From assembly GCF_032926325.1 (NCBI RefSeq), contig NZ_CP136709.1:2264501-2328500 (forward strand): a DNA stretch of 64,000 nt, given 5' to 3'. The stretch is from Aestuariibaculum lutulentum (lineage in GTDB: Bacteria > Bacteroidota > Bacteroidia > Flavobacteriales > Flavobacteriaceae). Every line of letters begins with the position of its first letter. The stretch's first letter is position 1. This document shows positions 27,626-36,658 of this stretch, piece after piece. The notes under the pieces are model-generated. The model was not told where the DNA came from. It made no database searches and saw only the letters and a list, made by a program, of their open reading frames with translations. The translations under genes were made by a program, and so were the position numbers.

Positions 27626-28255
27626 ATGGAACTTATACTTAAATACTTCCCAAACCTGACAGAAGATCAAATTAATAAATTTAAATTACTGGAAACCTTG
27701 TACCAGGATTGGAATTTAAAAATCAATGTGGTGTCGAGAAAAGACATTGATGAGCTGTACTTACGTCACGTTTTACATTCTTTAGGAATTGCCAAAGTAA
27801 TGCAGTTTAAAGATGGAAGTAAAATTATGGATGTTGGTACTGGTGGTGGTTTTCCAGGGGTTCCATTAGCTATTTTATATCCGGAGTGTTCGTTTCATTT
27901 GGTAGATAGTATAGCTAAAAAGCTAAAAGTAGTAAATGAGGTTGTTGAAGGGTTAGGTTTAACCAATGTAAAAACAACGCATACTCGTGTTGAAGAAATT
28001 GATGATACTTACGATTTTATTGTAAGTCGTGCTGTTGCCGCTATGCCAACTTTTGTGCATTGGGTAAAAGGTAAAATAGCTAAAGAACAAAGACACGATT
28101 TTAAAAATGGAATCCTGTATTTAAAAGGAGGCGATTTAACCGAAGAACTTCAGGATTATAAAACCGCAACCATTTACGATTTAACCGATTATTACGACGA
28201 AGATTTTTTTGAAACTAAAAAGGTAGTACACTTACCTCTTAAATACAAAGGTTAA
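27626..28255 (+). CDS. rsmG: 16S rRNA (guanine-N7)-methyltransferase
   Basis: This 209-residue SAM enzyme methylates G527 of 16S rRNA (E. coli numbering). MDVGTGGGFPGVPLAILYPEC is the SAM-binding signature, and FIVSRAVAAMP the second family block. I start it at MELILKYFPNL. A frame 39 nt longer exists, but the -7 element at 27601-27608 lies inside it. Its stop is 1 bp from that of the convergent TPR protein. Confidence 0.93.
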   Translation: MELILKYFPNLTEDQINKFKLLETLYQDWNLKINVVSRKDIDELYLRHVLHSLGIAKVMQFKDGSKIMDVGTGGGFPGVPLAILYPECSFHLVDSIAKKLKVVNEVVEGLGLTNVKTTHTRVEEIDDTYDFIVSRAVAAMPTFVHWVKGKIAKEQRHDFKNGILYLKGGDLTEELQDYKTATIYDLTDYYDEDFFETKKVVHLPLKYKG

Positions 28256-28256
28256 T

Positions 28257-29216
28257 TTACAGTTTAATTAATTCCTGATACCTTTCTTTAAAATAAAAGA
28301 GTTGGTTGGTATACCAATAGGTGTTCTTAAACTTGTCAATACCTTCGATGGTGTTGTCAGGATCTATAATATTGCCGGCTTTTTCAAAGAAAAGTTTCGC
28401 GTTGCTTAGGTCGTTCATTTTGTAATTAGCAATGGCGAGACCTAGCATGGCATCAAAATCCAGATTATCATATTTTAATGCGGTATTGTAATCGTCAAAA
28501 GCTTTGATATAATCTCCTAAAAATAAATGAGAGGTTGCTCTAAAGAAGTAAGCGTTGGAGTTTGTGTCGTCTCTTTTGATGGCTTTTTCAAAATCACTAA
28601 GGGCATCTTTATAATAATTAATGCTAATTAGAAAAACCCCTCGATTATAAAAAGCTGTAGACGATCTTTCAAGGTTAACAGCTAAGGTGTAATTGTTTAA
28701 TGCATTTCGGTATTGTTTTAGGGCATTATAACTGTCGGCTCGACGATAAATTGCTTTAGTGTCGTTAGGAACAGCTTCATTAACCTTCCAAAATGTTTTC
28801 ACGGCGTCTTCGTATTCGCCTAAGTCATATTGAGCACAGCCCATACTGTAAAGGGCATCAATAAAATTAGGATCCAATTCAAATGCTTTTTCGAAATCTT
28901 GCTTAGCGCCTTCAAAATCATTTAAAGCATATCGGGAATTTCCACGATTGTAGTATGTGTCCGGGTCTGGTTCTAAAACAATAATTTTAGAGTAATCGAC
29001 TATAGCACCATAGAAATCACCAGTATCATTTTTAGCTAATCCTCTTAAGAAATAAGCATCTAGATTTTTAGGTTCTAAAGCAATAACCTGATCACATAAT
29101 TCAATACGTTCTTGTAAATTTGTGCTGCGCTCTGCCTGTCGCAAGAGTTTGTTGGCCTGAGCAAAAGTTGTAAAACTGGATATAAGTAAAGCGGTAATGA
29201 TTAGTTGTTTTTTCAT
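28257..29216 (-). CDS. secreted TPR-repeat protein
   Basis: This 319-residue protein has a signal peptide (cleavage near TFAQ) and then about eight tandem TPR units of 34 residues, e.g. AYFLRGLAKNDTGDFYGAIV and TYYNRGNSRYALNDFEGAKQ. It is therefore a periplasmic helical scaffold. It lies between pruA (upstream, same strand) and rsmG (convergent). No catalytic domain or partner is visible. Confidence 0.8.
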   Translation of the reverse strand: MKKQLIITALLISSFTTFAQANKLLRQAERSTNLQERIELCDQVIALEPKNLDAYFLRGLAKNDTGDFYGAIVDYSKIIVLEPDPDTYYNRGNSRYALNDFEGAKQDFEKAFELDPNFIDALYSMGCAQYDLGEYEDAVKTFWKVNEAVPNDTKAIYRRADSYNALKQYRNALNNYTLAVNLERSSTAFYNRGVFLISINYYKDALSDFEKAIKRDDTNSNAYFFRATSHLFLGDYIKAFDDYNTALKYDNLDFDAMLGLAIANYKMNDLSNAKLFFEKAGNIIDPDNTIEGIDKFKNTYWYTNQLFYFKERYQELIKL

Positions 29217-29292
29217 AGCTAATGGTCTTCAAAAAATGTGCCTTTCTTGTTTTTGAAATAGCAATTGAAAGATAAATAAATTTCTACATAAA

Positions 29293-29326
29293 AAATAAAG
29301 CCTATCAAATTTGATAGGCTTTATTT
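29293..29326 (-). terminator. terminator of pruA
   Basis: Perfect inverted repeat with 17-bp arms centred between 29309 and 29310, core AAAGCCTATCAAA / TTTGATAGGCTTT. It is followed by T residues on the minus strand. Confidence 0.85.
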
Positions 29327-29347
29327 CAATAATCATAATATAGACTT

Positions 29348-30976
29348 CTATTCTCCTAAAAATGGGTAACGGTAATCCGTTGGAGTTACAAAAGTTTCTT
29401 TTATTAATCGAGGAGATACCCAACGTAATAAGTTTTGAGGGCTTCCTGCTTTATCGTTAGTTCCTGAAGCACGTGCACCACCAAATGGTTGCTGACCTAC
29501 AACGGCACCTGTACATTTGTCATTAATGTAGAAGTTGCCTGCACAGTTTTGTAAAGCTGTGGTTGCTTCGGTAATTGCATATCTGTCTTGAGATATAATA
29601 GCACCAGTTAAAGCGTATTCACTTGTTTCGTCAACTAATTTTAACGTTTCAGAGTACTTGTCAGCATCGTAAACGTAAATAGTAATTACAGGACCGAATA
29701 ACTCAGTTTCCATAGTTACGTATTTAGGATTTGTTGTTACAATTACTGTTGGTTCAACAAAATAGCCTTTGCTCTTATCGTAACCGCCACCAAGAATAAT
29801 TTCAGCGTCAGCATCCGTTTTAGCTTGCTCGATGTATTTTACTAATTTGTTGAATGATCCTTCGTGAATAACAGCGGTGATGAAGTTACTCATATCTTCC
29901 GGAGAACCCATTTTAAATGAGTTTACATCTTCGGTAAGTTGTGCTTTTACATCTTCCCAAAGGTTTGATGGTACATAAGCACGAGAAGCTGCACTACATT
30001 TTTGTCCTTGATATTCGAATGCACCACGAACAATAGCAGTAGCTACTTGTTTAGGGTTAGCCGATTTATGCGCCATGATGAAATCTTTACCTCCAGTTTC
30101 ACCAACAATTCTTGGGTATGTTTTATAGTTGTGAATGTTGTTTCCTATTTGTTTCCAAAGTTCTTTAAAAATAAATGTAGAACCCGTGAAGTGTAATCCA
30201 GAAAAATCTGGGTGCGATAATACAGTTTCAGAAATCATTACTGGATCACCGAAAACTACATTAATAACACCTGCAGGAACACCAGCTTCTTCGAAGATGT
30301 CCATGATTACTTTAGCAGAGTAAATCTGGCTGTCGCTTGGTTTCCAAACAACAACGTTACCCATTAATGCCATACAAGCAGGTAAGTTTCCAGAAATAGC
30401 AGTAAAGTTAAATGGAGTTACAGCGTAAGTGAAACCTTCAAGAGGTCTGTACTCAACACGGTTCCATGCATCGCTTGTGCTTTTTGGTTGTTCGCTGTAG
30501 ATTTCAGTCATGTACTGTACGTTGAAACGTAAAAAGTCTACAAACTCACAAGCAGCATCAATTTCAGCCTGGAAAATATTTTTAGACTGCGCCATCATAG
30601 TCGCAGCATTAATTTTATAACGGTAAGGTCCGGCAACAAGTTCAGCAGCCTTTAAAAAGATAGCAGCACGTTGTTCCCATGGCATTAAAGCCCAAGATTT
30701 TCTTGCTTCCAAAGCAGTTGCGATAGCATCATCAACATGCGATTTCTCAGCTAAGTGGTAAGTTCCAACAACATGTTGGTGATCGTGTGGAGGCGACATG
30801 GTTCTGGTGTTTCCAGTTTCTATGTTTTGTCCGTTTATATATAAAGGTACATCAACTGTACTGTTATACATGTTTTTGTATTCTGCTAATACAGCATCAC
30901 GTTCGGGAGTTCCCGGAGCGTAAGACTTTACAGGTTCATTGACTGCAACAGGTACATTAAAGAATCCTTTTCCCAT
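29348..30976 (-). CDS. pruA: L-glutamate gamma-semialdehyde dehydrogenase (P5C dehydrogenase)
   Basis: This 542-residue ALDH oxidises glutamate-semialdehyde to glutamate in proline catabolism. The start GKGFFNVPVAVNEPVKSYAPG and the length match monofunctional PruA of eukaryote/Bacteroidota type. The catalytic Cys is in YQGQKCSAASRAYVP (about 330), the base Glu in IVGETGGKDFI, and the specific C-terminal GGARASGTNDKAG is present. No putA-like proline dehydrogenase is next to it. A -7 element lies 38 nt upstream. Confidence 0.95.
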   Translation of the reverse strand: MGKGFFNVPVAVNEPVKSYAPGTPERDAVLAEYKNMYNSTVDVPLYINGQNIETGNTRTMSPPHDHQHVVGTYHLAEKSHVDDAIATALEARKSWALMPWEQRAAIFLKAAELVAGPYRYKINAATMMAQSKNIFQAEIDAACEFVDFLRFNVQYMTEIYSEQPKSTSDAWNRVEYRPLEGFTYAVTPFNFTAISGNLPACMALMGNVVVWKPSDSQIYSAKVIMDIFEEAGVPAGVINVVFGDPVMISETVLSHPDFSGLHFTGSTFIFKELWKQIGNNIHNYKTYPRIVGETGGKDFIMAHKSANPKQVATAIVRGAFEYQGQKCSAASRAYVPSNLWEDVKAQLTEDVNSFKMGSPEDMSNFITAVIHEGSFNKLVKYIEQAKTDADAEIILGGGYDKSKGYFVEPTVIVTTNPKYVTMETELFGPVITIYVYDADKYSETLKLVDETSEYALTGAIISQDRYAITEATTALQNCAGNFYINDKCTGAVVGQQPFGGARASGTNDKAGSPQNLLRWVSPRLIKETFVTPTDYRYPFLGE

Positions 30977-31013
30977 ATTACGAGTTTTTAGTTTTGTTTG
31001 TTTTTGTTCTTCG

Positions 31014-31021
31014 CAAATTTA
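31014..31021 (-). promoter_or_regulatory. -7 element of pruA
   Basis: The minus strand reads TAAATTTG, matching TAnnTTTG. It is 37 nt upstream of the pruA ATG at 30976. Confidence 0.4.
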
Positions 31022-31121
31022 CGTTTTTTAAAGGAGTTTATGGGGGAGTGAATTGTCAAAAACCTGTTAAAATTTCACAGATTTTTGTAAGTTGCAATTT
31101 GGTTTAAAGACTATAATTTGC

Positions 31122-31850
31122 ATGTGTACAGTTACTTTGGTTCCTAAAGGGAATAACAATTTTATTTTAACTTCTAATCGTGATGAAGCTCCGTCTAGAG
31201 TGTCAATTCCTCCTGAGATTTATTCTCAAGAGAACTCAAAATTATTATTTCCAAAAGATGTGATTTCTGGTGGAACCTGGATTGGAGTTAGTGAGCATAA
31301 CCGGGTGGTTTGTGTCTTGAATGGCGCTTTCGATTTACATGAACGACGAGATGTTTATAGACGAAGCAGAGGCTTAGTTGCGACAGATTTTTTGCTTTTT
31401 GAAGAAGATATTGAGCATGAAATAAATACTTATAATTTTGAAGATATAGAGCCGTTTACCATAGTGGTTGCCGACTGGAATAATGGTTTGAAATTCTTTG
31501 AGCTTGTTTGGGATGGTGAACTTAAATATTTTAAAGAGTTGCCATTGGAAGAACATATCTGGTCGTCTTCAACCTTGTATACAGGAGAGATGAAGAGGGA
31601 ACGTATATCTTGGTTTAAAACTTTTAAAGAAAATCATAAACTGACTAAAGAAACTATAATGAAATTTCACAAAAATGCAGGACAAGGTAATTTGGATTAT
31701 GGGGTTATTATGGATCGCGGATTTGTTAAAACTACAAGTATTACCCAGATAGAAAAGTCGAATCATAAGGTGAGTATGTATTATGAAAATCTTCATAACG
31801 ACATGATTTCTAATGAAACCTTGAAATTTCCTGAAATCGTTAATGAATAA
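31122..31850 (+). CDS. NRDE-family (TANGO2-like) protein
   Basis: This 242-residue protein has the motif NRDE at residues 20-23 (FILTSNRDEAPSR) and a Cys at position 2 of the chosen start (MCTVTLVPKG). In this family the Cys is thought to be an N-terminal nucleophile-like residue. Human TANGO2 and many bacterial relatives have unknown or lipid/haem-related functions. I use the MCTV start because the ten extra residues of the longer frame would bury Cys2. Its 3' end overlaps the next gene by 8 bp. Confidence 0.85.
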   Translation: MCTVTLVPKGNNNFILTSNRDEAPSRVSIPPEIYSQENSKLLFPKDVISGGTWIGVSEHNRVVCVLNGAFDLHERRDVYRRSRGLVATDFLLFEEDIEHEINTYNFEDIEPFTIVVADWNNGLKFFELVWDGELKYFKELPLEEHIWSSSTLYTGEMKRERISWFKTFKENHKLTKETIMKFHKNAGQGNLDYGVIMDRGFVKTTSITQIEKSNHKVSMYYENLHNDMISNETLKFPEIVNE

Positions 31851-32841
31851 TACTGGAATCATTTTAACACTGGCTTACCCGGAAACCATTGTTATGGTTT
31901 CTAAGGAATGGTTTTCGCCGTTTTTAAGATTTTTAGGAATTGGAAAGAAGAATTATTTAAGAGCAGGGCATGCGGCGTTGGTATTAATTAACAAAGCTAC
32001 TGGGAGTTTAGAGTATCATGATTTCGGACGTTATATAACTCCTGAACCCACAGGGCGTGTGCGTGGAAAGGACACTGATAATGAATTGGATTTTCCTATT
32101 AAAGCAGAAATTCAAGGCGACACTATTTTAAATTTAGAGGACATTTTAAAATTTTTAGCAACACATCCTAAGTTGACTCATGGTGATGGAAAACTTGTGG
32201 CTTCGGTATGTGCTTTTGTAGATTATAAAAATGCCCGAGCACATATTACCGAAATGCAAAACAAGCATTTTATTCGGTATGCGGCGTTTATAAGAAATGC
32301 GTGTAACTGCGCGCGTTTTGTTACTGATGCTTTGATTGCTTCAGTGACAGATAAGAATATTAAACGCAAGTTGGAAACATCGAAGTGGTTTACGCCGAGT
32401 ACCGTTGGAAATGTATTGTTGGCTAATACGGCATCTCATGTTTTTGAGGTTTCTGAGGCAGGGGATATATGTGTTTTTAGAGGTTCTCAATCCAGTGAAA
32501 ATATGCGTTGTTTTTTAGATAGGTTGCAAGACCATAAACCTGATTTTGTTGGAACATTACAATCAAAACCTATTGAAGATTTGCATCATAAGTCACAGTG
32601 GTTATCTGGTATTGCTGCCGGCGCCTGGTTTGAATTGCATGATTTGGAGGAGGCTTTACATTTTAAATTCAGGCGTATTTCACCTCACGGGAATGTTGAT
32701 GTTGATGCTGTTTATAGAATTGAGGACGATGGCTTTGAGTATCATGAAACTTATGAATTTATTCACTACTCAAACTGTAAATTTTTTCACATTAAACAAA
32801 AGGATAGGGTTTATCGTTTTAACAGAGTAGGGGAATTATAA
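31843..32841 (+). CDS. DUF6695-like protein with possible permuted papain-like fold
   Basis: This 332-residue protein has no signal peptide. Two segments stand out: RAGHAALVLINKATG...YHDFGRY (His43, residues 58-64) and RNACNCARFVTDAL (Cys154/Cys156, residues 151-164). A His in an early strand and an NC-x-R-type Cys helix later are the order seen in permuted NlpC/P60-like (YiiX/DUF4105-type) cysteine hydrolases. This is inference from motif order. The rest (170-332) is unassigned. It overlaps the NRDE gene by 8 bp, so the two are translationally coupled. Confidence 0.6.
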   Translation: MNNTGIILTLAYPETIVMVSKEWFSPFLRFLGIGKKNYLRAGHAALVLINKATGSLEYHDFGRYITPEPTGRVRGKDTDNELDFPIKAEIQGDTILNLEDILKFLATHPKLTHGDGKLVASVCAFVDYKNARAHITEMQNKHFIRYAAFIRNACNCARFVTDALIASVTDKNIKRKLETSKWFTPSTVGNVLLANTASHVFEVSEAGDICVFRGSQSSENMRCFLDRLQDHKPDFVGTLQSKPIEDLHHKSQWLSGIAAGAWFELHDLEEALHFKFRRISPHGNVDVDAVYRIEDDGFEYHETYEFIHYSNCKFFHIKQKDRVYRFNRVGEL

Positions 32842-33273
32842 GTTGTCGTTCCAGGGTTTTATGAAAAAGCCAGAAAGTTTGCCTTGTTTGTTTAAGACTG
32901 CTCGAACTTCAACTTCTTTGTTTTTTTCGAAAGCGCCTTTAAACCTATAGATATCAAAAGATTCACCATTTTTAGGATATATTTTTAAAGATTCAAATTT
33001 TAAATCTTGGTAATCACCGAACATACTTTTTATCTGAGAGTATGAACTTTTTTGTAAGTCTTCATTAAGACCGTTAATCATGGTTGGTGTGGCCTCTTCT
33101 TCTGTTAATTTGTAGTAGTCCCCGTTTTTTTATGCTTCTAAAAGTTTTCTCGATATATTTTCTGCAAATTCAACTCTATTAACTTCAGAAGTTTTGCTTT
33201 TGTCGGTTTTTGACTGGCAGCTTGTAGTCATTGAAATTAGAACAAGACATACAAGATGAATGATAGTTTTCAT
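32836..33273 (-). pseudogene. lipoprotein gene broken by one in-frame stop (DUF3887-like)
   Basis: A continuous frame of 146 codons, starting at ATG 33273 with a good lipoprotein signal (VLISMTTSC), is interrupted by TAA at codon 48 (33132-33130). It then continues in the same frame to 32836. The downstream part, KNGDYYKLTEEEATPTMING...VRAVLNKQGKLSGFFIKPW, resembles DUF3887-like modules. The flanks read well in a single frame, so one base substitution is the simplest explanation. The break could also be a sequencing error. The fragment's internal ATG (33081) could still give 81 residues without a signal. Confidence 0.7.
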
Positions 33274-33279
33274 AATTTA

Positions 33280-33666
33280 TTAGTTTATCGCAAAAGGTGC
33301 GCTTAGTTTAAATGTAGGGATAGTGACCTTAAAAATGCTGTTGGTTGAGAAATTAAGCATGTTGTAAAAACCTTTCATGGCTCCAAAAGGGGAAGAAAGC
33401 AGGCATCCTGAAGAGTAAGTATGTGATTCGCCGGGTTGGATTATCGGAGTCTGACCAATAACACCTTCACCTGTTACAATTTCAACGTTGTTTAAAGCAT
33501 CAAAAATGTCCCAGTGACGGGAATTTAATTGAACAACATCTTTACTTTGGTTTTCAATAGTAATGGTGTAGCCGAAAGCATACTGTATTTTGTAGTCTCT
33601 GTAAAAAGAGCCTTCGTAGGTAGTTTCGACCGAGATTTTAATCCCTCTAGTAACTAATTGAACCAT
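33280..33666 (-). CDS. apaG: ApaG family protein
   Basis: This 128-residue protein has a single immunoglobulin-like ApaG fold. Family landmarks are YKIQYAFGYTITIENQSKDVVQL, LNSRHWDI, GEGVIGQTPIIQPGESHTYSSGC and GAMKGFY. ApaG has been linked to Co2+/Mg2+ efflux in E. coli and Salmonella; the function is still poorly understood. It is 6 bp downstream of the broken lipoprotein gene's ATG on the same strand, in reading order apaG first. Confidence 0.92.
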   Translation of the reverse strand: MVQLVTRGIKISVETTYEGSFYRDYKIQYAFGYTITIENQSKDVVQLNSRHWDIFDALNNVEIVTGEGVIGQTPIIQPGESHTYSSGCLLSSPFGAMKGFYNMLNFSTNSIFKVTIPTFKLSAPFAIN

Positions 33667-33770
33667 GTTTTCTTTGGGTAAAATGGGTATAGATATACTG
33701 CTAAAATAAGAAATATTAGAAGTTATCGGTAAAAATTAACCAAAAGTGTTAAAAAAATGGATGAAAAGAC

Positions 33771-35021
33771 TTAGTTTGATATGTTTACCGAAGATCCTTC
33801 ACCAATGCCTACAATTTTATCGTAACGGGCACCCAGATCTCTATAATACACGATGACTTTATAATTATTTTCGGTTTGGTAAAAGTTGCCGCTAATTACG
33901 CCTTCATCAATAGTGTTGTTAGTGTTAACAACAACGTATTTATAATTGTAAAATCCTTGTTTTAATAGTAGAGACGTGGAAAAGGTATCTCGATCTTCAT
34001 CGTAAATTAATTGGGTGCTTTCATCTACTACATAGTTGTTGAAGTTGCCATAGATGTGTACATTTTTATTCCTGTAAGTGTCGTCGGCTAACAGGGAAAA
34101 ATGCACCCAGACATAGTCGGCTTCTATACTCGGGTCTTCGGCATCAATATTGGTGATGACGTAATTTCCATTAATGTCCGGATTGTAAGTGTAAGGTCTG
34201 TTGTATCTGGGGATATTAGTAAATAAATAGTTGTGGTATAGTTCTTTTAAATCAATAAATTGCACTCCTGTATTGGCTGCGCGAACATCTTTGTTTTCAA
34301 AATACAGGTATTCGTTTCCACCCCAGAAACTGGTTTCGGTATCATACTTGTAAATAAGTTGTTTTCCAACCGTATACAAGGGTTTTAAATCTTTTATAGC
34401 TGAGTTTAAGTTGTTGTTTTGTACAATAACAGTTTTTACGGTTTGCATAGGGTTATTAAAAGCAGCGCCATTAGGGGAAATAGTAATATCTACACGTTGT
34501 TTCTGGTCTATATACTCAATGTTTCTTGCGCGTTTAAGTGCAACGCCAACCGATGCTTCATCTTCGTAAATCATAAATTTTCTTGAGAAAACCAGTTCGT
34601 CGTAACTATTGAAAATTGAAAGCATGTAATTCCCTGAAACCTTTAAACCTTTAGTAAACTGATTAGGGATGGTTAGTTTGTAATGTGAATAAATTTGATA
34701 GGTGTTATATGAGTTTTCGTAGTCGCGAATACGCTGATTATCAAAACCGTCTAAATATTCCGATTTGAATAAAACGGAAGGTGTCCAGTCGTGATTAAAA
34801 TGTTCAATTTTATAGTAGTAATCATCCTCATTTCCGTTTAAGGCGTCGAACTCTAAAACCACATATTCACCAAGCTTTAAAATGGGTAATTGCGTTTCGG
34901 GCGTATTTCCTTTAAAATTTATGGTTTTTATATAGTCAGGTGGTGTAACTTCTTCAACTTGGGCAAAGCTTAAGAAAGAGAAAAAGAAAAAATAAAAAAA
35001 GAGATGTGTGTTAATTTTCAT
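33771..35021 (-). CDS. type IX secretion system Plug-like protein (DUF5103)
   Basis: This 416-residue protein has a signal peptide (cleavage near SFAQ) and beta-rich domains in series. FDALNGNEDDYYYKIEHFNHDWTPS, then IFNSYDELVFSRKFMIYED and the later YRDTFSTSLLLKQGFYNYKYV-type segment are typical of DUF5103. In the F. johnsoniae SprA translocon, a DUF5103 protein (Plug) caps the periplasmic side of the pore. It may therefore act in the same T9SS as porT at 14.6 kb. The end lies next to apaG. Confidence 0.8.
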   Translation of the reverse strand: MKINTHLFFYFFFFSFLSFAQVEEVTPPDYIKTINFKGNTPETQLPILKLGEYVVLEFDALNGNEDDYYYKIEHFNHDWTPSVLFKSEYLDGFDNQRIRDYENSYNTYQIYSHYKLTIPNQFTKGLKVSGNYMLSIFNSYDELVFSRKFMIYEDEASVGVALKRARNIEYIDQKQRVDITISPNGAAFNNPMQTVKTVIVQNNNLNSAIKDLKPLYTVGKQLIYKYDTETSFWGGNEYLYFENKDVRAANTGVQFIDLKELYHNYLFTNIPRYNRPYTYNPDINGNYVITNIDAEDPSIEADYVWVHFSLLADDTYRNKNVHIYGNFNNYVVDESTQLIYDEDRDTFSTSLLLKQGFYNYKYVVVNTNNTIDEGVISGNFYQTENNYKVIVYYRDLGARYDKIVGIGEGSSVNISN

Positions 35022-35146
35022 CTAATTACGAATAATATCTTGTAAAGATATACAAAATTCATGCCTAGGCAATAATCTCTTATTTAGAATCTGTACAAAT
35101 AACAAACTAAGGCATTACAATAACGTTTATTACTGAAGAAATTCAG

Positions 35147-35154
35147 TAAATTTG
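35147..35154 (+). promoter_or_regulatory. -7 element of the nqr operon
   Basis: TAAATTTG matches TAnnTTTG 38 nt upstream of nqrA. No clear -33 TTG. Confidence 0.4.
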
Positions 35155-35192
35155 CGTCGCTTTTTAGACAACAAAATTCAATTATATAGCGT

Positions 35193-36548
35193 ATGTCAAA
35201 CGACATTAAGATTAAGAAAGGTCTGAATATAAAACTTAAAGGTGAGGCTGAAAAAACTGTTGAACAGGCAGTTATAAGTAAGTACTGCACGGTTAGACCT
35301 GAAGATTTCCACAGCGTAATTCCAAAACTTGTAGCTAAAGAAGGTACCACATTAAAAGCGGGTGAAACGATTTTTTATGATAAATCGAACGAATCTGTGA
35401 AATTTGTGTCGCCTGTATCTGGAACTGTAGTTGAGGTAGTTCGTGGACCAAAACGTAGAGTAGATGCTGTTAAAATAGAAGTTGATAGCGAACAAGTGTA
35501 CTTAGACAACGGTAAGTTTGATGTCGATGCGGCTAACCCAGGAATGGTAAAGGCGCATTTATTGGCTTCAGGCTGTTGGCCATTTATCAAACAACGTCCA
35601 TACGATGTTGTGGCTAACCCGTCTAAAACACCAAAGGCTATTTTTATTTCAGGTTACGCAAGTGCACCTTTAGCAGCCGATTTAGATTTTACTTTAAAAG
35701 GTAAAGAAGCAGAATTACAAGCTGCCGTTACTGCCATAGGGAAATTAACTGAAGGTAAAGTACACGTGTCTGTTGGTGCTAATTCTAATTCGCCTTTAGC
35801 AGGTTTATCTGGAATTACACTTCACAAAGTATCAGGACCACACCCTTCAGGGAATGTAGGTACATTAATTAACAGAGTAGACCCTGTTAATAAAGGTGAA
35901 GTTGTTTGGACGGTAAACGCACAGGATCTTGTTATTATAGGTGAATTATTGTTAACTGGTAAATTTAACGCAGAGCGTATTGTTGCTTTAGCAGGTTCTG
36001 AGATTGAAAAACCACGTTACTTTAAAACCAAAATTGGTAGCGAAGTAGCAACTATGATTTACGATAAAGGTATTACTCAAGACTCTAATGCTCGTGTAAT
36101 TTCAGGAAACGTTTTAAGTGGAAAACAAGTAAGACCAGATGGTGCTTTAGATTATTACAGTAATGTAATAACTGTAATTCCAGAAGGAGATGATTACGAT
36201 TTCTTTGGATGGAATAAACCGGTATTCAACAAAATTTCTACTTCTAGAGCATTAACCTTCTCTTGGTTAAACCCTAAAAAAGAATACAACTTAGATACCA
36301 ATACAAATGGTGAACACCGTGCTTTCGTTGTTACTGGTGGTTACGAAGAAGTATTTCCTTTAGATATTTATCCATTACAAATTTTAAAAGCTTGTATGTA
36401 TAAAGATTTAGATGAAATGGAAGCTTTAGGGATGTATGAAGTAGCTCCTGAAGATTTTGCATTAACTGAGTTTGTTTGTGTATCTAAGCAACCACATCAA
36501 AAAATTATTAGAGAGGGCTTAGATTTAATGCTTAAAGAAATTGGATAA
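35193..36548 (+). CDS. nqrA: Na+-translocating NADH:quinone reductase subunit A
   Basis: This 451-residue peripheral cytoplasmic subunit of NQR starts IKIKKGLNIKLKGEAEKTV and contains SPVSGTVVEVVRGPKRRVDAVKIE, a lipoyl/biotinyl-like fold. HPSGNVGTLINRVDPVNKGEVVW is a family block. NQR couples NADH oxidation and menaquinone/ubiquinone reduction to Na+ export. It is the first gene of nqrABCDEF. The intergenic region to nqrB is 110 bp and carries a 36-bp tandem repeat, unlike the other spacers. Confidence 0.97.
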   Translation: MSNDIKIKKGLNIKLKGEAEKTVEQAVISKYCTVRPEDFHSVIPKLVAKEGTTLKAGETIFYDKSNESVKFVSPVSGTVVEVVRGPKRRVDAVKIEVDSEQVYLDNGKFDVDAANPGMVKAHLLASGCWPFIKQRPYDVVANPSKTPKAIFISGYASAPLAADLDFTLKGKEAELQAAVTAIGKLTEGKVHVSVGANSNSPLAGLSGITLHKVSGPHPSGNVGTLINRVDPVNKGEVVWTVNAQDLVIIGELLLTGKFNAERIVALAGSEIEKPRYFKTKIGSEVATMIYDKGITQDSNARVISGNVLSGKQVRPDGALDYYSNVITVIPEGDDYDFFGWNKPVFNKISTSRALTFSWLNPKKEYNLDTNTNGEHRAFVVTGGYEEVFPLDIYPLQILKACMYKDLDEMEALGMYEVAPEDFALTEFVCVSKQPHQKIIREGLDLMLKEIG

Positions 36549-36562
36549 TTATTCCTTTTGTG

Positions 36563-36634
36563 AAGCAAAATGAAAAATGAAGTTTTCTTCGTTTTGTTAA
36601 GCAGAGTGAAAAATAAAATCTTATTCATTTTTCT
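36563..36634 (+). repeat. imperfect 36-bp tandem repeat between nqrA and nqrB
   Basis: Two adjacent copies, 36563-36598 and 36599-36634, share 27 of 36 positions by eye (both begin AAGCA and contain TGAAAAAT). The first copy includes a GAAG-TTTT-CTTC hairpin. It could affect message stability or translation within the operon. Confidence 0.55.
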
Positions 36635-36658
36635 AATTAAAAATGAAAACTATAAAAA

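Noticed and set aside
33121..33140. Frameshift as the cause of the broken lipoprotein gene
   Set aside because: The frames before and after the stop are the same, so a base substitution fits and an indel does not.
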